From Cyclaneusma minus (lineage: Eukaryota; Ascomycota; Leotiomycetes; Marthamycetales; Marthamycetaceae), in NCBI GenBank assembly GCA_037179335.1, contig JAKZHN010000033.1, positions 1 to 64,000 of the forward strand: DNA of 64,000 bases, in the 5' to 3' direction. The notes beneath the pieces are model-generated. The model ran no database searches. It was not told the origin of the DNA and saw only the letters and a program-made list of their open reading frames with translations. Both the position numbers and the translations under genes were made by a program. Positions 1 through 12,588 of the stretch are shown here, piece after piece (the first letter of the stretch is position 1; each line of letters starts with the position of its first letter).

Positions 1-127
1 ATAAATTAAATAAATTAAATAAATTAAATAAATTAAATAAATTAAATAAATTAAATAAATTAAATAAATTAAATAAATTAAATAAATTAAATAAATTAAA
101 TAAATTAAATAAATTAAATAAATTAAA
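1..127. repeat. 9-bp AT minisatellite
   Basis: About fourteen near-perfect head-to-tail copies of the 9-mer ataaattaa start at the window edge and end at aattaaaaaag. The sequence after the array matches the Gypsy element at about 26510-26560, where the same place carries only an unexpanded version (aataaatttaataaattaaaaaag-like). The array therefore looks like a local expansion inside a decayed retrotransposon. It may continue to the left of the window. Confidence 0.9.
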
Positions 128-654
128 AAAGTTAAATATCATTAATACGAAATTATTATATATAAAATATTTTATGCGCAAAAAATAAAAATATAATATT
201 AAATTATATAAAGTAGTATTTAGCAAAATAAATAAAAAGCTATTTTTTATAAAACATGTTGCAAATTTGAATAAAAGTTTTATTATATATATATTAAATG
301 AAATATTAAAATTTTGGCAAAATAAAATAAAACTTTAATATAGTTTTAGAATTGTAAATTGCTAAGCATTAAAAATACCCGTAAAAAATATATATTAAAT
401 TAAAATTAAGATGAAAGCAAAAAATTAAAATGCAAAAAATTACAAAACTTAAGCTATTTTAATAATATTTTTAATATAATAGAGATTAGTATATTATTTA
501 TATATAGTTTAATTAAAATTATATTATAAAAACCAAAACAAATTTAATTTATTAATTTATTTATAAATTATTTAAAAAACAATTAATCATATTAAAAAGA
601 TATTTTAATAATATATTAATTAAAGGCTAAATTTGCAAATTAAAAAGCCCAGCA

Positions 655-1020
655 AGAACTTTTATATTATTTATATTTAAAAAAATTATATATTAATTAT
701 AAAAATTTAAATAATATTATTATTAAAAATTATTGCTTATTTTTTTGAATTAATAAATTTCTGGCTAAATTGGAAAAAGCCAAGATTTTTATTAAATTAA
801 ATTTTAAAAATTTATATATAAAAGAAACCTAAATTAAAAATAATATTTTATGCAAAGTATAATTATTTTAAGTATTTAATAATATTATTTAAATTGATAA
901 ATATATTAACTATATTTTAAATATATATAAATATAATATTTAGGAAAGTTTTAAATATTATTATAATAATTTATTTAAATCATATTTTAATTTATTTTTA
1001 AAAAAAACATATAAAACCTT
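655..1020 (+). pseudogene. Reverse transcriptase relic (Ty3/Gypsy)
   Basis: Translation gives LNNIIIKN, then KAKIFIKLNFKN, then a degraded NIYKYNI-type stretch. These match the Gypsy RT core seen better preserved at 27061-27360 (YKGLNNIIIKN, KIFIKLDFKNAYYRIYMQKG). Stops and frameshifts run throughout, so there is no coding capacity. Family assignment rests on the ordered motifs, not on any one of them. Confidence 0.7.
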
Positions 1021-2769
1021 TATTTAAAAGATTATAAAAATATTGTTTTATATAAAAAAAAGCAAATGTAAATTTAAAATAAATAAAATTTTATTTTGAA
1101 ACTTTATAATAAAAGTAAATAATATATATATAAAGCTAAAAACAAAATACGCTATTTAGAAATAGCTTATTCTAATTATATATATAAAATTGCAATTGTT
1201 TTTAAAATAAATTAAGTTTTATTAGCAATTTATTTTAAAATATAATAAAATTATATCATTAATAATATAAATAGCAAAAAAGAATGGTTTTTAAAAGCGT
1301 AGAAGGCTTTTTAGCGTATTAGAAATATATATGCAAATAAGCTAATATTGCAATATTTTAATTTTATAAAATATTTATAAATTATATATAATATTTATAA
1401 ATTTATAATATTAAAAATAGTAAAATAGTTTAAGAATTTTAAAAAAATAATATAATATTATTAATATTTAATAGGTTTTTAATTTAATAAGCCAATTAAT
1501 ATAAAATTAATCTATTAAATATATAATATTAAATTGCTTGCAATTATAAAAGAAAATTAATATTAAAATTAATATATTAAAAATATGTATTATAAAATTT
1601 TAATATTTTTAAATTATAATAATTTATAATATTTTATAAATATAAAAACGTTTAATAAATTTTAAATAAAATAAATTTTAATATTAAAATTTTAATATTT
1701 TAATATTAAATAGATTGCAAAAATTAAAAATTTCGCTAATTATTTATTTTATAAAATAAATTATAAAAAAACAATAAAAAACATTTTTTTTATTATAATG
1801 AAAGCTTTATTATTTATTTAATTATATTTTAAATATAAAGTTTTTAAAGAATATAGCTGCTTTTATAAATATAGCAATTATATTTTAATTAAAATTATTA
1901 AATTAAAAGATTAATATTATATATTTTATATATGCATTTTAAATATAATTTTTTAGATAAAAAGCTATATTTTATTTAAATTATAAAAATTTAAAAGCTA
2001 AAATAATAAAAGCACGTTTTATAATTATTTTTAAAATTTAAAAAATAATAAATATAGAATAAAAATATAAAGCCAATTTATATTATATAAAACTAAATAA
2101 TAGCAATTTAAAAATAATACATTGTATAAAAAAAGCAAATTATATATTTTTATAATAAATATATTATATAATAATTTTTTATATATTTATTATAATAATA
2201 AATTAATAAGGTATTTTAAAATAAAATAAATTTTAATTTTAATATATTATAAATATTATTAATTAAATATAAAAATAAAATTATAAAATTATATATGCAA
2301 TTGCTATATTTGCTAATAAAACAAAATTTGCTAATATATATTTTATAATTAGCTATAATTTTTATTTTTAGCCAATAAATTATAAATATATTTATGATCA
2401 AATTTTATTACAAATTTGCTAAAATTATAATATATAAGCAAAATATATAATTTCATTTTAATAATAATAAACTATTATATTAAAGCTGTATAATTTATAT
2501 ATATAATTAAAAATATTAATCTATAATCTTTAATAAAATTATTTTTTAATAAAAAGTTTTATTTTATAATTTTTTTAAAGATTATTATATTTAATTATAA
2601 TTTTGTATTTACTAATATATTATAAAAAGTTTTTTGCTATAAATTTTAAATTATATATAAATATAATATTGCATTTTATTTTTAAAGAAATAGGCAAATA
2701 AAGCAAATAAATTAAATTTTAAAAATTTATATATAATATTGCTATAATAATAATAAAATAAATTAAGCA

Positions 2770-3200
2770 ATTTAATTGGCTACAATAGAATTTGCTTATA
2801 ATAATATAAAGCAAAATATATTAAATTTCTTTTTAATAGTATATAAATATTATTTGCAAATTAATATTAAATTTTTTATGCAATTTATAAAAATTAAAGT
2901 ATTTAATATAAAAAAGCAAAAAATAATAATAATATAGCAAATACATATTATTGCAAAAATTAAAAAAAAGACTATTAATAAATATATAAAGCAATATATA
3001 AAGAAATATAAAATTTCAAATTTTATTAAAAAATTAAATTCTTTTATTTATTAAAAATATATGCTTTAAAATTAAACTATTAGTAAAAAGGTATATAGGC
3101 CTTTTTTTTATTATTAAAAAAATAAAAATTTCAATTTCAATTAAAAAACTTATATAATATTTTTTATATTAGTTTTTTAAAATTTATTAAAACATTTTCA
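2770..3200 (+). pseudogene. Integrase C-terminal and chromodomain-like relic (Ty3/Gypsy)
   Basis: Codons from 2788 read EFAYNNIKQNILNFF, matching the conserved Gypsy integrase stretch EFAYNNS.H..TG.SPF. The following residues YKYYLQIN fit the usual LYGY.P.IN. At 3085-3200 a second stretch fits the K..G.F.I..K...V.Y.L.LP...IH.VFHVSLL region before the chromodomain. RIP stops interrupt all of it. Confidence 0.7.
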
Positions 3201-5159
3201 AATAATATATATAAATTATGTTTTCCAAATTTCAATTTTTTTAAAAATAATTAAAAATAGAAAATTAAATATATATGTATATATATATATAATTATATTT
3301 ATATATATTGGAAAAATTAAACTTAAAATTAAAACCAAATATTAATTTAAAACAAACTTTAAAAAGGCCTTAATAATTTCAAGCAAATTTATTAAAACAA
3401 ATATTAAAATTAAATTATAATAATAATAAAAAAATTATAAAAAAACCGCAGATTTTAAAGAAATATATTAAAAAGCCAGTTTTAATTTTATATTTAAATA
3501 AAAAACGCCTAATCATATGCAATATTAAATAAAAGCAAAAATAAAACTATTTAAAATATAAAGAAATTAAATTAAAAAATTAAAAATCAGATAATAAATT
3601 TAATTCTATTAAAAATTATAAAAGACGCAAATAAAAACTATAAATTTCATATGTTATATAATTTAATTAAAAAGAAATATTATGTAAAATAAATTTAATT
3701 AGCACAGTTAGAAATTTTATAATATTTTTAAATTCCAATTTATATATATTAAATTTATAATTTCTATATTTCCTGCTATATTATTAAAAGCCCAATTTAT
3801 CTTTATATTAAATAAAATATTATTAAAAAAATAATTAGAATTATAATTTTTTTATATTTAAATTAAATATATATATAAAAAATAAACAATAAATTATTAA
3901 ATAACATTAAATATTAATTGCTATATATATTGAAATATAAATTGCAAAAATAATTGAAATTAAAATCATTGTTTTAATTATATTATTTTTAAATATATTA
4001 TATATTTTATATTTTTAAAAAATATAAATTTTGAAATAAAAAGAACTTCGGCAATTTTTATATGATCTTTTAATTAAATTAATTTATTATTATAATTGGC
4101 GTATTGGTTTTTTAAAAACAAATTAAATTTTAATATAATAATAGCAATAAAATATAAAAGCATTATAAATTATATTAAATAAAAACATTTAAATAAAAAC
4201 AAATTATAAAAAAGATTATTAATAAAAAACAAAGCAAAATATAAATTTAGTATATAATAAAAGGGCTTATAATTATTTGCGGCCCAATTATAAATATTAA
4301 AAGTTTTGTAAAAAAAAGTTAAATAAAAGCTTTATATATAGCAAATGCAAATGCGAATTTAATAAAAATGTAATTTAAATTTTACGGCAAAATTGCAAAT
4401 TTAGCATTATTATTATAATTATAAATAAACTTTTTATTATGCAAAATTTAAACTAAATTGCTATTATGATTTTGTATTTCGCAATCAAAAATATTCAAAA
4501 TTATAATATTGGAATTAAAAAATAAATAAAACATAAAAACAAAAAAAGAATTAATTTCCGCTAAAAAGGCATATATTACAAAATTTATATAAAAGCAATA
4601 ATGAAAAACAAATTAATAAAAGCGAAAACTCCTGCTTTATATAAATAAAATCTTTAATAAAGTTTAATATAATTGCTATAAAAAGAATATTAAATGAAAA
4701 ACTTTAAAATTTACCAAGAAAATAAAAGAAAAATCAAAATTAAAAAAAACTAAAATTAATTATTTAAAATAAATTACTATTATATTGATTTTTTAATATT
4801 TGCAAGAAAAGCACGCGCAAAAGCTAAAATAGTATATATAAATTAACAAAGATAATAAAAACCTAATAAATTTTAATATAAAAAATGGAAATTTAAATAA
4901 TAAAAACAATTAGATAAAAGCTTCAAATTAATTTAATAATAAATAATATAAGATATATATTAAAATTGAAATTTTAAAAATTAGATAATAATAAATTTAA
5001 AAATAATTATTGATAATAGCAAATTAATAAAAATCTATTAATTTATACGGTTAAAATAAAAAGCCGAAATTAATAATTAAAATTAAATATTAAATTATTA
5101 AAAGGCGAGAATTTGTATTTGGAAATATTAAAATCCAAAGCTATAAAAAACAAATATAG

Positions 5160-5357
5160 GGCTAAAAAAGGCGCTTTGCGAATATTTTATAAAATATATA
5201 GAAAATAAGCATTATTTATTAAAAACGCTAAGCGAGATTTTTAGCGCATAATATTTAAACGCTGCTAGTTTTATTTAAAAAAGGCAGCAGCTATTTTTTA
5301 TAGCTAAAAAATATATATAACGCATTTTTATTTGCTAATTCATTTTTAACCATTATA
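5160..5357 (+). repeat. 3' LTR relic of the left Gypsy element
   Basis: The segment containing acgctgcta, then tttaaa, ggcagcagctatt and tatagcta aligns in order with the LTR at 31998-32194 (acgctgctattc, tttaaaggacatcggctatt, tatagctag). The end at about 5357 corresponds to the gtgata end of that LTR. The 5' border is only estimated from the 197-bp LTR length. Confidence 0.5.
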
Positions 5358-8300
5358 AAAATATTAAATTTAGCTATAGATTTCTTTTTATTATATTGGC
5401 TAATGCGTCCGTATTAAATAGCGTTTGCAAAAGCAGTATTTTTGCTTGATTAATTAGTTTTTTATTTAATATACCAGCCGGTTAATTTTCCTATTTCCGG
5501 CTTAGTATACTTGGTTTAATTGTTTTAATATCCAGGTAATAAATAATGCAAAATTAAATTTAAATAAAAATGTAAATTATTTTATTTATCGTTAATTTAG
5601 GATTTTAATTATAGTAAAACTTTGCGGACTTTTATAATTAATTAGAATTTTAAATTTAGCCTTTTTTTAAAGCTTTAATTGCCATCGTTTTAGGCATTTA
5701 ATTATAATTAATGCTTTTTTATTATAAATTTCATAATTGTATTTAGCTAAAATATACTTTAATAAAAAATAAGCAATTGATTAAAGCAGGCTATTATTAT
5801 TATGTTATAATAATATGCTTTTAAATGCCTAATTTAAAGCATTAGTTTTTAAAGCGGTTTTTTAATTATGATTAAAAAGTGCTAATATTAATGCCTTTGA
5901 AAATATTTATTGCAATTTTTAAAATATTCGCTATTTAAAATTATTTTATTATTAAAGTATTTCCTTTTTTATTAAATTATAAAGAAATTGGGTTATTTTA
6001 AAAAAGTCTTTAATAAATTTGCAATAAAAATTTATAAAGCTTAGAAAATTTTGCAAATTATAAAAATAGGGGAAAGGCTGCTATTTAAATATTGGTTTTT
6101 ACTTTATTTTATTCTAATGCTATTTGGAATTATATATAGATTTAAATATTTGATTTTAATTGTTATAAATTTGTATTTTTAAATATTAATTTGCAAATAT
6201 ATATTTTTAATTAATGAATAACTTTTTAAATGTGTTTTTAATATTTTTTAATATTATTCAAATAAATAAAAATATTATTAAAATAGGCTATATATATTTT
6301 ATTAAAAAATTAAATACAATATTATTAAAAAAATATTAAAAAAATACAAGGCTATTATATAAGCTAAAAGGCATAATAAAGAATTTAAATAATTCGAAAC
6401 AAATAATAAATGCTATTTTCCACTTTTTTTGGCTATTTAAAAGCAATTGAAAATTGCTATTATATTTAGCTTAATATAAATTTTAATTCAATATATAACA
6501 TTAAGGATTTTGCAAATTAATAGGAATAAATAGCGATTTTTAATAATAATGCTATTTAAATCCCGGTAATTTTAATATATTTTTATTTTGCTATTAAATT
6601 TAATTGCCAATATAAATAATGCAATATATTTAGTTTTTAATTTGCAAATAAAGCTTTTAGCTAAATCCTTATTTAGCTATTTGCGAATATAAGCTAGTTT
6701 ATTTAGCAAAAAGGGATAAGTTTTTTAATATAGCGATTTGTTATTAAATATTACCTTGATTTTATAATTTTATAAATGTTTTAATAGCAATTTATTTGCC
6801 TTTTGCAATAAAAAGCTTTTTTGCAAATTGTATAGCCAAATTAAAATTATGGTTTTAATTTTAGCTGCTATTAATTTTGGTTTAGTTTTTATAAATTTGA
6901 CTATATTAATTTCCAATATTTCTTTAAATATAAATAATTATTTGCTATAATAAAAGAAGAATTAAAATTTATTTATAAATATTATTCGAAGCTTGGTAAT
7001 ATTTGCATAATTTATTAAAACTTTTTAAAATTGATTTTTTAATAATAATAGAAATATAAAAAAGGCTTTATAGGATTTCCTAACCTTTTAGTTTTTAAAA
7101 ATGCAATTAAATTAATCCCAAATAATATATATTATTTAAATATCTAATTAATAAATAAAAATAAAGAAATTTGGGATTGCATTTAGCCTAATATTATTTA
7201 TATTTAAAAAACAAATTAAAATTTTATTATTATAATAAGGGGGGGAATAAAAGTATTAGATAATAGTAATGGTCTTTTGTTCATTTTATTTATAATAATA
7301 TAAAAATTTGAAACGGTTTTTACGGCTATTAAATAATTTGGCTTATTATGAAGGATCATTTATATATAGGCTTTTTTTTTCGATTAATTATTTTTATAAT
7401 ATAATAATTTATGCCTAAAATAAGCATTATATTAATACTTAAATTTGGTATATTTTTATAAAAAATTAAAAAATATTTAAATGGCGGCTATAAATTTAAT
7501 ATATTTTTTATATTTAAAATAAACGGGGATTTATAATTGGAAAATATAGCAAAAATTGGTATTTTTTTAATAGTAGAGATAGATTGAAATTTAAAATTAA
7601 ATGGCAGGTAAAAAAAAGAATTGGTGCTGGTTTAAATTAGCTGCTATAAAAATAGTATTTTTAGCGCAGTTTTTAATACGCTATTAAAGAATGCTATTGC
7701 GCTAGCTAATATTTGGATTATAATTATATAGCTATAATTAATTCATAATAATTAAAATATTTGGTAAAAATTTGGTAATATAAAATATTTATTTTTTAGA
7801 ATAATTGCTTATAAATATTGGTGCAATTATTATATAAATTATTTTTAATTAAAATTTTCTATTTATATAATGTAAAAATTGGAAATAGCAAAATTATTAA
7901 ATAGGAAATTAATATTGCAAAATAAAATTTATATTAATAAAACCAATATTGTTATAGCCATTATTAATTAAATTATTTATAAAAAAATTAATTGTATAGA
8001 AAAAAAAAATAAGCAATAATTTATTATTGAAAAATGGAATTTTAATTTAAAATTATTATATATATTTTGCTTATAAAGCAGCTATTTAAAATTGCCGATT
8101 TTTAATAAGGCTATTCTTTGAAAAAAAGAAATCTGGTTTAATTGTTTTTAATTGCAATTTAAATTAAAAATCAATTATTTTTTTATTATTAAAACTATTA
8201 GATAATTTTAATATATAGGCCAATTAATAAAATAGTTATTTTTTTTTAAAAAAAATAATAGATATTTAATAACTATTTTAAAATAAAATAATTATATTAT

Positions 8301-9990
8301 AATAGTTTTAAGTATTTATAAAATAGCTATTTGTATTATTATTAATTGCAAATATTTTATTGCTATAAAAATATTAAATTTAATCGTTATTATTAAAATT
8401 ACCGTTTTAATTGCTTTGGAAATTATTACAAAAAACTCCGCTTTTGCCATTATTTTTAATAAATTGCTGCTAAAATTGCTAATAAGAAATACAATTGTAT
8501 AATAGGATTGGGGATTTCAATTTAATAAAATAGATTTAGACAATATAATTATATTTTTTATAATAGTAATATAAGCTATTTCTATAATAATAGTTTTTAA
8601 TTTGGTTTTTTAATATGCTATAAAATATATTGCAAATAAAATTAAGCAGAATATTAAAATTTATAAAATTTATGCTATTTTTATAATTATTTAAAAATTA
8701 TTATTATTGCTATTGCTAAATTTTAAACCATTATATTGTCAAGCGCGATTTTTAAAATTTTAATTTTTCTAAATATATTTTTTATTATATATGTATGTAA
8801 AAATAATAGTATATAGCTTTTATTAGCTTTTAAAATTTGCTTTATTTAGAATTTTAAATTATTTATAAAAATATTGATTATTTTTTCCCGAATTTTTTTT
8901 TTTTTTTTTGCTTTTTAATTAAGCCAGCCTAATGGATTTTATTTTCGAATTTGGTAAGGAAAAAAGCGTATAGTTAATTGTTTTTTATTTTTATTTTTAT
9001 TTAGTTTTTGCTTAGTTTTTTTTAAAAAAAAAAAATATAATTGGTATAAAGAATTTTTAATATTTTATTTGCATTGGTCTATTTTTATTTTGCCGGATTT
9101 TTAGGATTTTGAGTAATATTTAATAAAACCATTTAATATTGGATTAAGCATTTGCTTTTAATTAAGCCTGCTAAATATTAAATATATTATTATTAATTTT
9201 TAAAATACGTATAATTTTATTTTTTTAATTAAAATAAGTTTTTTAATATTTGGCCATTTTATTATTATTGCTGGTAAATATTAACGGGTTAATTGCAATT
9301 TATTTAATAATTTCAATATAGGGCTTTTAAATAATAAAGTGCTAAATAATGGCTTTTTAATTATTTAGATTGCGCTATAAATTTATAGTATAATTGAATT
9401 GCTAAGCAATAATAATATCGATTATATATAAAAGGGCTGCGATTTTAAAACTAATTTAATTTTACTAGGTAAAGCTTTATTAAAGCTTGCTAATTAGCTT
9501 AAAGCAATTATATTGGATAAAATAATAATAAATAATTTTAGCAATTATAGGGAAATTGATTTGCAAAAACTTAATTATATTTTTGGTTTAAATAGCTAGT
9601 CCGCTTGCAAAAAAGCTGCTGCGCTTATTATTTGGAGGTTTTTAAATTGGGTTTGGGATATTTAAATTAAAGGGATTTTGGGTAATTGTAGCAAAGCTAT
9701 TATTGCTTATACTAATTGGAGTTTTAAAATCGATTATATTAATATTGTTATTTATAAATTTTCCGGTTTAAAATTTTGGATTTGCTGGATTTGAAATATT
9801 AAATCGAAATTTTGATAAGTTTTTAAAATATCGTTTTTTAATAAAATTTTTAACTGGATTATTAAAAGCAATTTTTAAATAAAAAATTTGGGGAAAATTA
9901 AGGAAAAAGCTTTGGGAATAATTAAAACGAGGTTTTTTAAATGTAATATAATTAATTGTAGGTATAATAAATTATTATAGCGCAAGGTAA
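5358..9990. other. AT-rich RIP-degraded DNA, unclassified
   Basis: This 4.6-kb stretch has no open frame of useful length on either strand and the same extreme TpA-rich composition as the recognised elements. A purine tract (ggggggaataaaag, about 7239-7253) could be a relic polypurine tract beside a lost LTR. I found no reverse transcriptase, integrase or transposase motif that I would defend. It is most likely one or more further dead transposable elements. Confidence 0.6.
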
Positions 9991-9992
9991 AG

Positions 9993-10135
9993 GTTAGATA
10001 ATAACAACGTTATTGTGCAAGAAATTAAAGGTGTTTTCAAAGCTTTTTATTTATAGCTGGCTGTAGGCTTGGCGCTAGGGCATGTAGGGGTTAGGGGGCA
10101 CGTGCCTATAGGCCCGTAGGGTTTGTACCGTGACA
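9993..10135. repeat. LTR-like fragment with preserved GC
   Basis: An island of normal GC content sits inside AT-rich DNA. It begins near ttagataataac after a purine run (aaggtaaagg) and ends in gtaccgtgaca. Read on the minus strand it opens TGTCACGGTACA, which resembles the TGTCAC start of the Gypsy LTR at 24361. No matching second LTR was found, so it could be a solo LTR or one end of a decayed element. Orientation is unresolved. Confidence 0.45.
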
Positions 10136-10740
10136 ATATATAATAAATATTAGAATTTCATAACAATTCTTTTTTAAAAAAAATGTATAAATTTAATTTA
10201 AAAAAAATTAAGTATAAAAAAATTATTGCTATATTATAATTTTATTTTATAAATTTGAAAATGGAATTAAAAATTGATTAATAAGCGAATTTATATATTT
10301 AAATATTTATTATAATTTTTTTTAAAAAAATAATTAATATTATTTTTATTTTTATTTTTAAAAAAATGAAATTTTACAATATTTATTAATTTGACTAATT
10401 TGACTAATTTGACTAATTTGACCAATTTCTTTTATTTTACTAACTTTTTTTATTTTACTTTTTTTTAACTATTTTATAAATTTTAAATAACGTTTTTTTT
10501 TAAAAAAAAATGCGGCGGGCTTGTTTACAATATTTTTTTGCAATATTTTTTTATTGTTTTATTAAAAAATATTTAAAATATTAATATATTTTATTATAAT
10601 TTATTTTAAAAAATCAAGGGTGTTCCCGGAATCCTGATTTTTATTCAACCTTTAATTTCTACCCTTAAATTTTAACTTTTAAAAATAATAAATATACCAA
10701 TTTAATTAGAAAAAATCAGAGATTATTATTATATATTTAA
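10136..10740. other. AT-rich block edge with short tandem repeat
   Basis: AT-rich, non-coding DNA up to the sharp composition change at about 10740. It includes about four copies of a 9-bp unit, tttgactaa, at about 10388-10427. No gene is visible. Short palindromes such as gattctgtagaatc lie just to the right, at about 10817-10832, in normal-GC DNA. Confidence 0.6.
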
Positions 10741-11258
10741 ATTTACAGTCTACAGGGTTTTACGAACACTTTAAAATGCTGGTAGATCGTACATAATTCT
10801 ATAGAATGGGCCACCGATTCTGTAGAATCGCCATTCTACGGGTGCGTTGCATCAGATCCGTAGCAGCCGTTTTCTTACAGTTTGTCAAAAGCTAGGTACC
10901 TAGGAAGTCACATAGGCGTGAAATTCTTGGACCTCAGTCGCAGAAAAAATCCATAGCAATCACTAGCAAATAATACTATGCATCACCTCCGACACCAAGC
11001 TATCGCCACTCGCCTCTTTTCCTGTTGTTCACCCCTCCTACCATCATTACCACCACAGAAGCACATGGAATATTGGCAAAGCCAGCAAGTGTCACTTTTT
11101 CAACATCGTGTTTTAATTCGAGTATATTGCCAAGCGAAGTCTATAAAGCTAGGAGGGTATGCTATCTTAACGAAATCTTTGTCGTCCGTGGAATTCGCCA
11201 TATTTTGCTGTGTTCGGTCTTCGTTTTCTTGAGAAGAAGCAAACTGAGTTCCACGATC

Positions 11259-11418
11259 CTTTTATACCTGGAGCCCTGTCCGGCTGCACATGACTGTCCA
11301 GGAGTCGATACTAACATGAATCAGTCGGCCTGACCACCGCTCAACTCTCCATCAAAACCACCAACTAGCGCCAAGCACGTTGGTATCTGGAACAGTCACT
11401 CAAAGTCAGGTATATAAG
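11259..11418. promoter_or_regulatory. Divergent TATA pair, tandem unit 1
   Basis: On the minus strand GGTATAAAAGG (plus ccttttatacc, about 11259-11269) is a strong TATA box. On the plus strand TATATAAG starts at 11411. The two point away from each other, about 150 bp apart. A minus-strand ATG about 90 bp downstream opens only a 33-codon frame, and the plus side opens an 11-codon frame. Function is inferred from motif shape only. Confidence 0.4.
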
Positions 11419-11872
11419 CTCCCCTTACTCCCACCCTTTCAACCTCAAGGTCAAACAGTTGGATCGGAAGCTGCATGTTCACTGTTTATAGGCAGGTTCC
11501 ACAACAGTAATTCTCGTTTTACCCGTTTTGCCGTAAAGCCCCCTGCCCAAATTTCAGCTTCCAACTCCTAGCTTAGACAAAACCCTTAATAATCCTTACC
11601 CACTAATTCCCGCCGACTATATCAAATCACCGCCATTCTCCTCCCCTCCTGTCACCCACCCCTGCTACTGTGGTTATCGTCACGAACCCACAGTACTGGA
11701 AAAACCAGCACATGTCAGTGTCACCTTCTTTAGCCCTGAGCATTGACTCAAGTACATGGCTAACTAGAGTTTGTAGAGGTCTAGCAGGACACACTACGCT
11801 GATGGAATCCCAGTCATCATCGTTGTCGGAGAAGATATGCGTCCTTGAGAAAGAACAGAAAGACCTGCCCAG

Positions 11873-12002
11873 CCCTTTTATACGACGAATCCCGTTCAGC
11901 CCCGCGTGACTGCCCAGGAGTCAAGACTAGCGTGAATCACTTAACCATGTTACTTCCAAGCCCTCCGGTATCGGACTAGCCACTCAAAGTCAGGTATATA
12001 AG
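11873..12002. promoter_or_regulatory. Divergent TATA pair, tandem unit 2
   Basis: Minus-strand GTATAAAAGGGCT (plus agcccttttatac, about 11871-11883) and plus-strand TATATAAG (11995-12002) face away from each other, as in the other units. gcgtgactgcccaggag lies between them, related to the cacgtgactg of unit 3. Both sides lack a convincing open frame. Confidence 0.4.
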
Positions 12003-12455
12003 CCCTCTCCCCTCCCACATGCCAATCTCAACCACAAAATCCTGGTCTTCACTCCCGTACTTGGTCCACAACACCTGTTCCCACCTTACCACAACCCCAT
12101 GCCCAAATTTCAGCCTCCACATCTCAGCCCAGAATCTCAGACAAAAATTATAGCAATCCCTACCCACTACCTATCACCGAGTACACCAAACAACCGTCAT
12201 TTGCCCCTCCTGCTGTCACTCACCCTTCCTAGTACCGTCATGACCGAAGTGAACAGTATTGGAAAGTCATTTTTTCTTGTTTAACCATGAGTTTGCATTG
12301 AGTAAGCCACCCGTTCAACTGACATGGAATTCAAAGGCCATAACAAGACATGGTGTTTCGTCGAGTCTTCGATCGCGTCGAAAAGTGATCGATCGCGTTC
12401 GATGGTTGACCATGGACTGTTTTTCTTGGGAGAAGAACAGAAAGACCTCCCCAGC

Positions 12456-12588
12456 CCTTTTATACCCACGACCCCATCCAGCCCCACGTGACTGCATACC
12501 TAGGAGGTGAAACTACCATGACCCATTCACCCATATTACTTTCTTGCCTTCCGGTAGCGGACCAGCCACTCAAACTCAGGTATATAAA
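12456..12588. promoter_or_regulatory. Divergent TATA pair, tandem unit 3
   Basis: Minus-strand GGGTATAAAAGGGC (plus gcccttttataccc) and plus-strand TATATAAA (12581-12588) again diverge. A CACGTG E-box-like palindrome lies between them at about 12485. The downstream minus ATG opens 32 codons and the plus ATG at about 12639 opens 30 codons. The plus ATG aligns with the ATG of unit 1, but the frames do not stay alike. Confidence 0.4.

Larger units (their letters stand above)
1..5357 (+). mobile_element. Ty3/Gypsy LTR retrotransposon, 5'-truncated by window edge, heavily RIP-mutated
   Basis: The sequence follows the complete Gypsy element at 24361-32194 in the same order: reverse transcriptase relic (about 655-1020), integrase relic (about 2770-2900), chromodomain/C-terminal relic (about 3085-3200), and a 3' LTR relic ending near 5357. 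All frames are full of stops, and almost every C has become T, or G become A. Position 660 here corresponds to about 27070 in the other copy, so roughly 2.7 kb of the 5' end lies outside the window. The two copies differ by substitutions and indels, so this is a related but separate insertion. The 3' border is approximate. Confidence 0.75.

Noticed and set aside
7239..7380. Polypurine tract followed by an LTR related to 9993-10135
   Set aside because: Only about 12 bases (ttagataata) are shared at the start and the rest does not align.
10978..11571. Short plus-strand open frames in the tandem array
   Set aside because: They are not conserved in frame or sequence between the repeat units and match no family I know.
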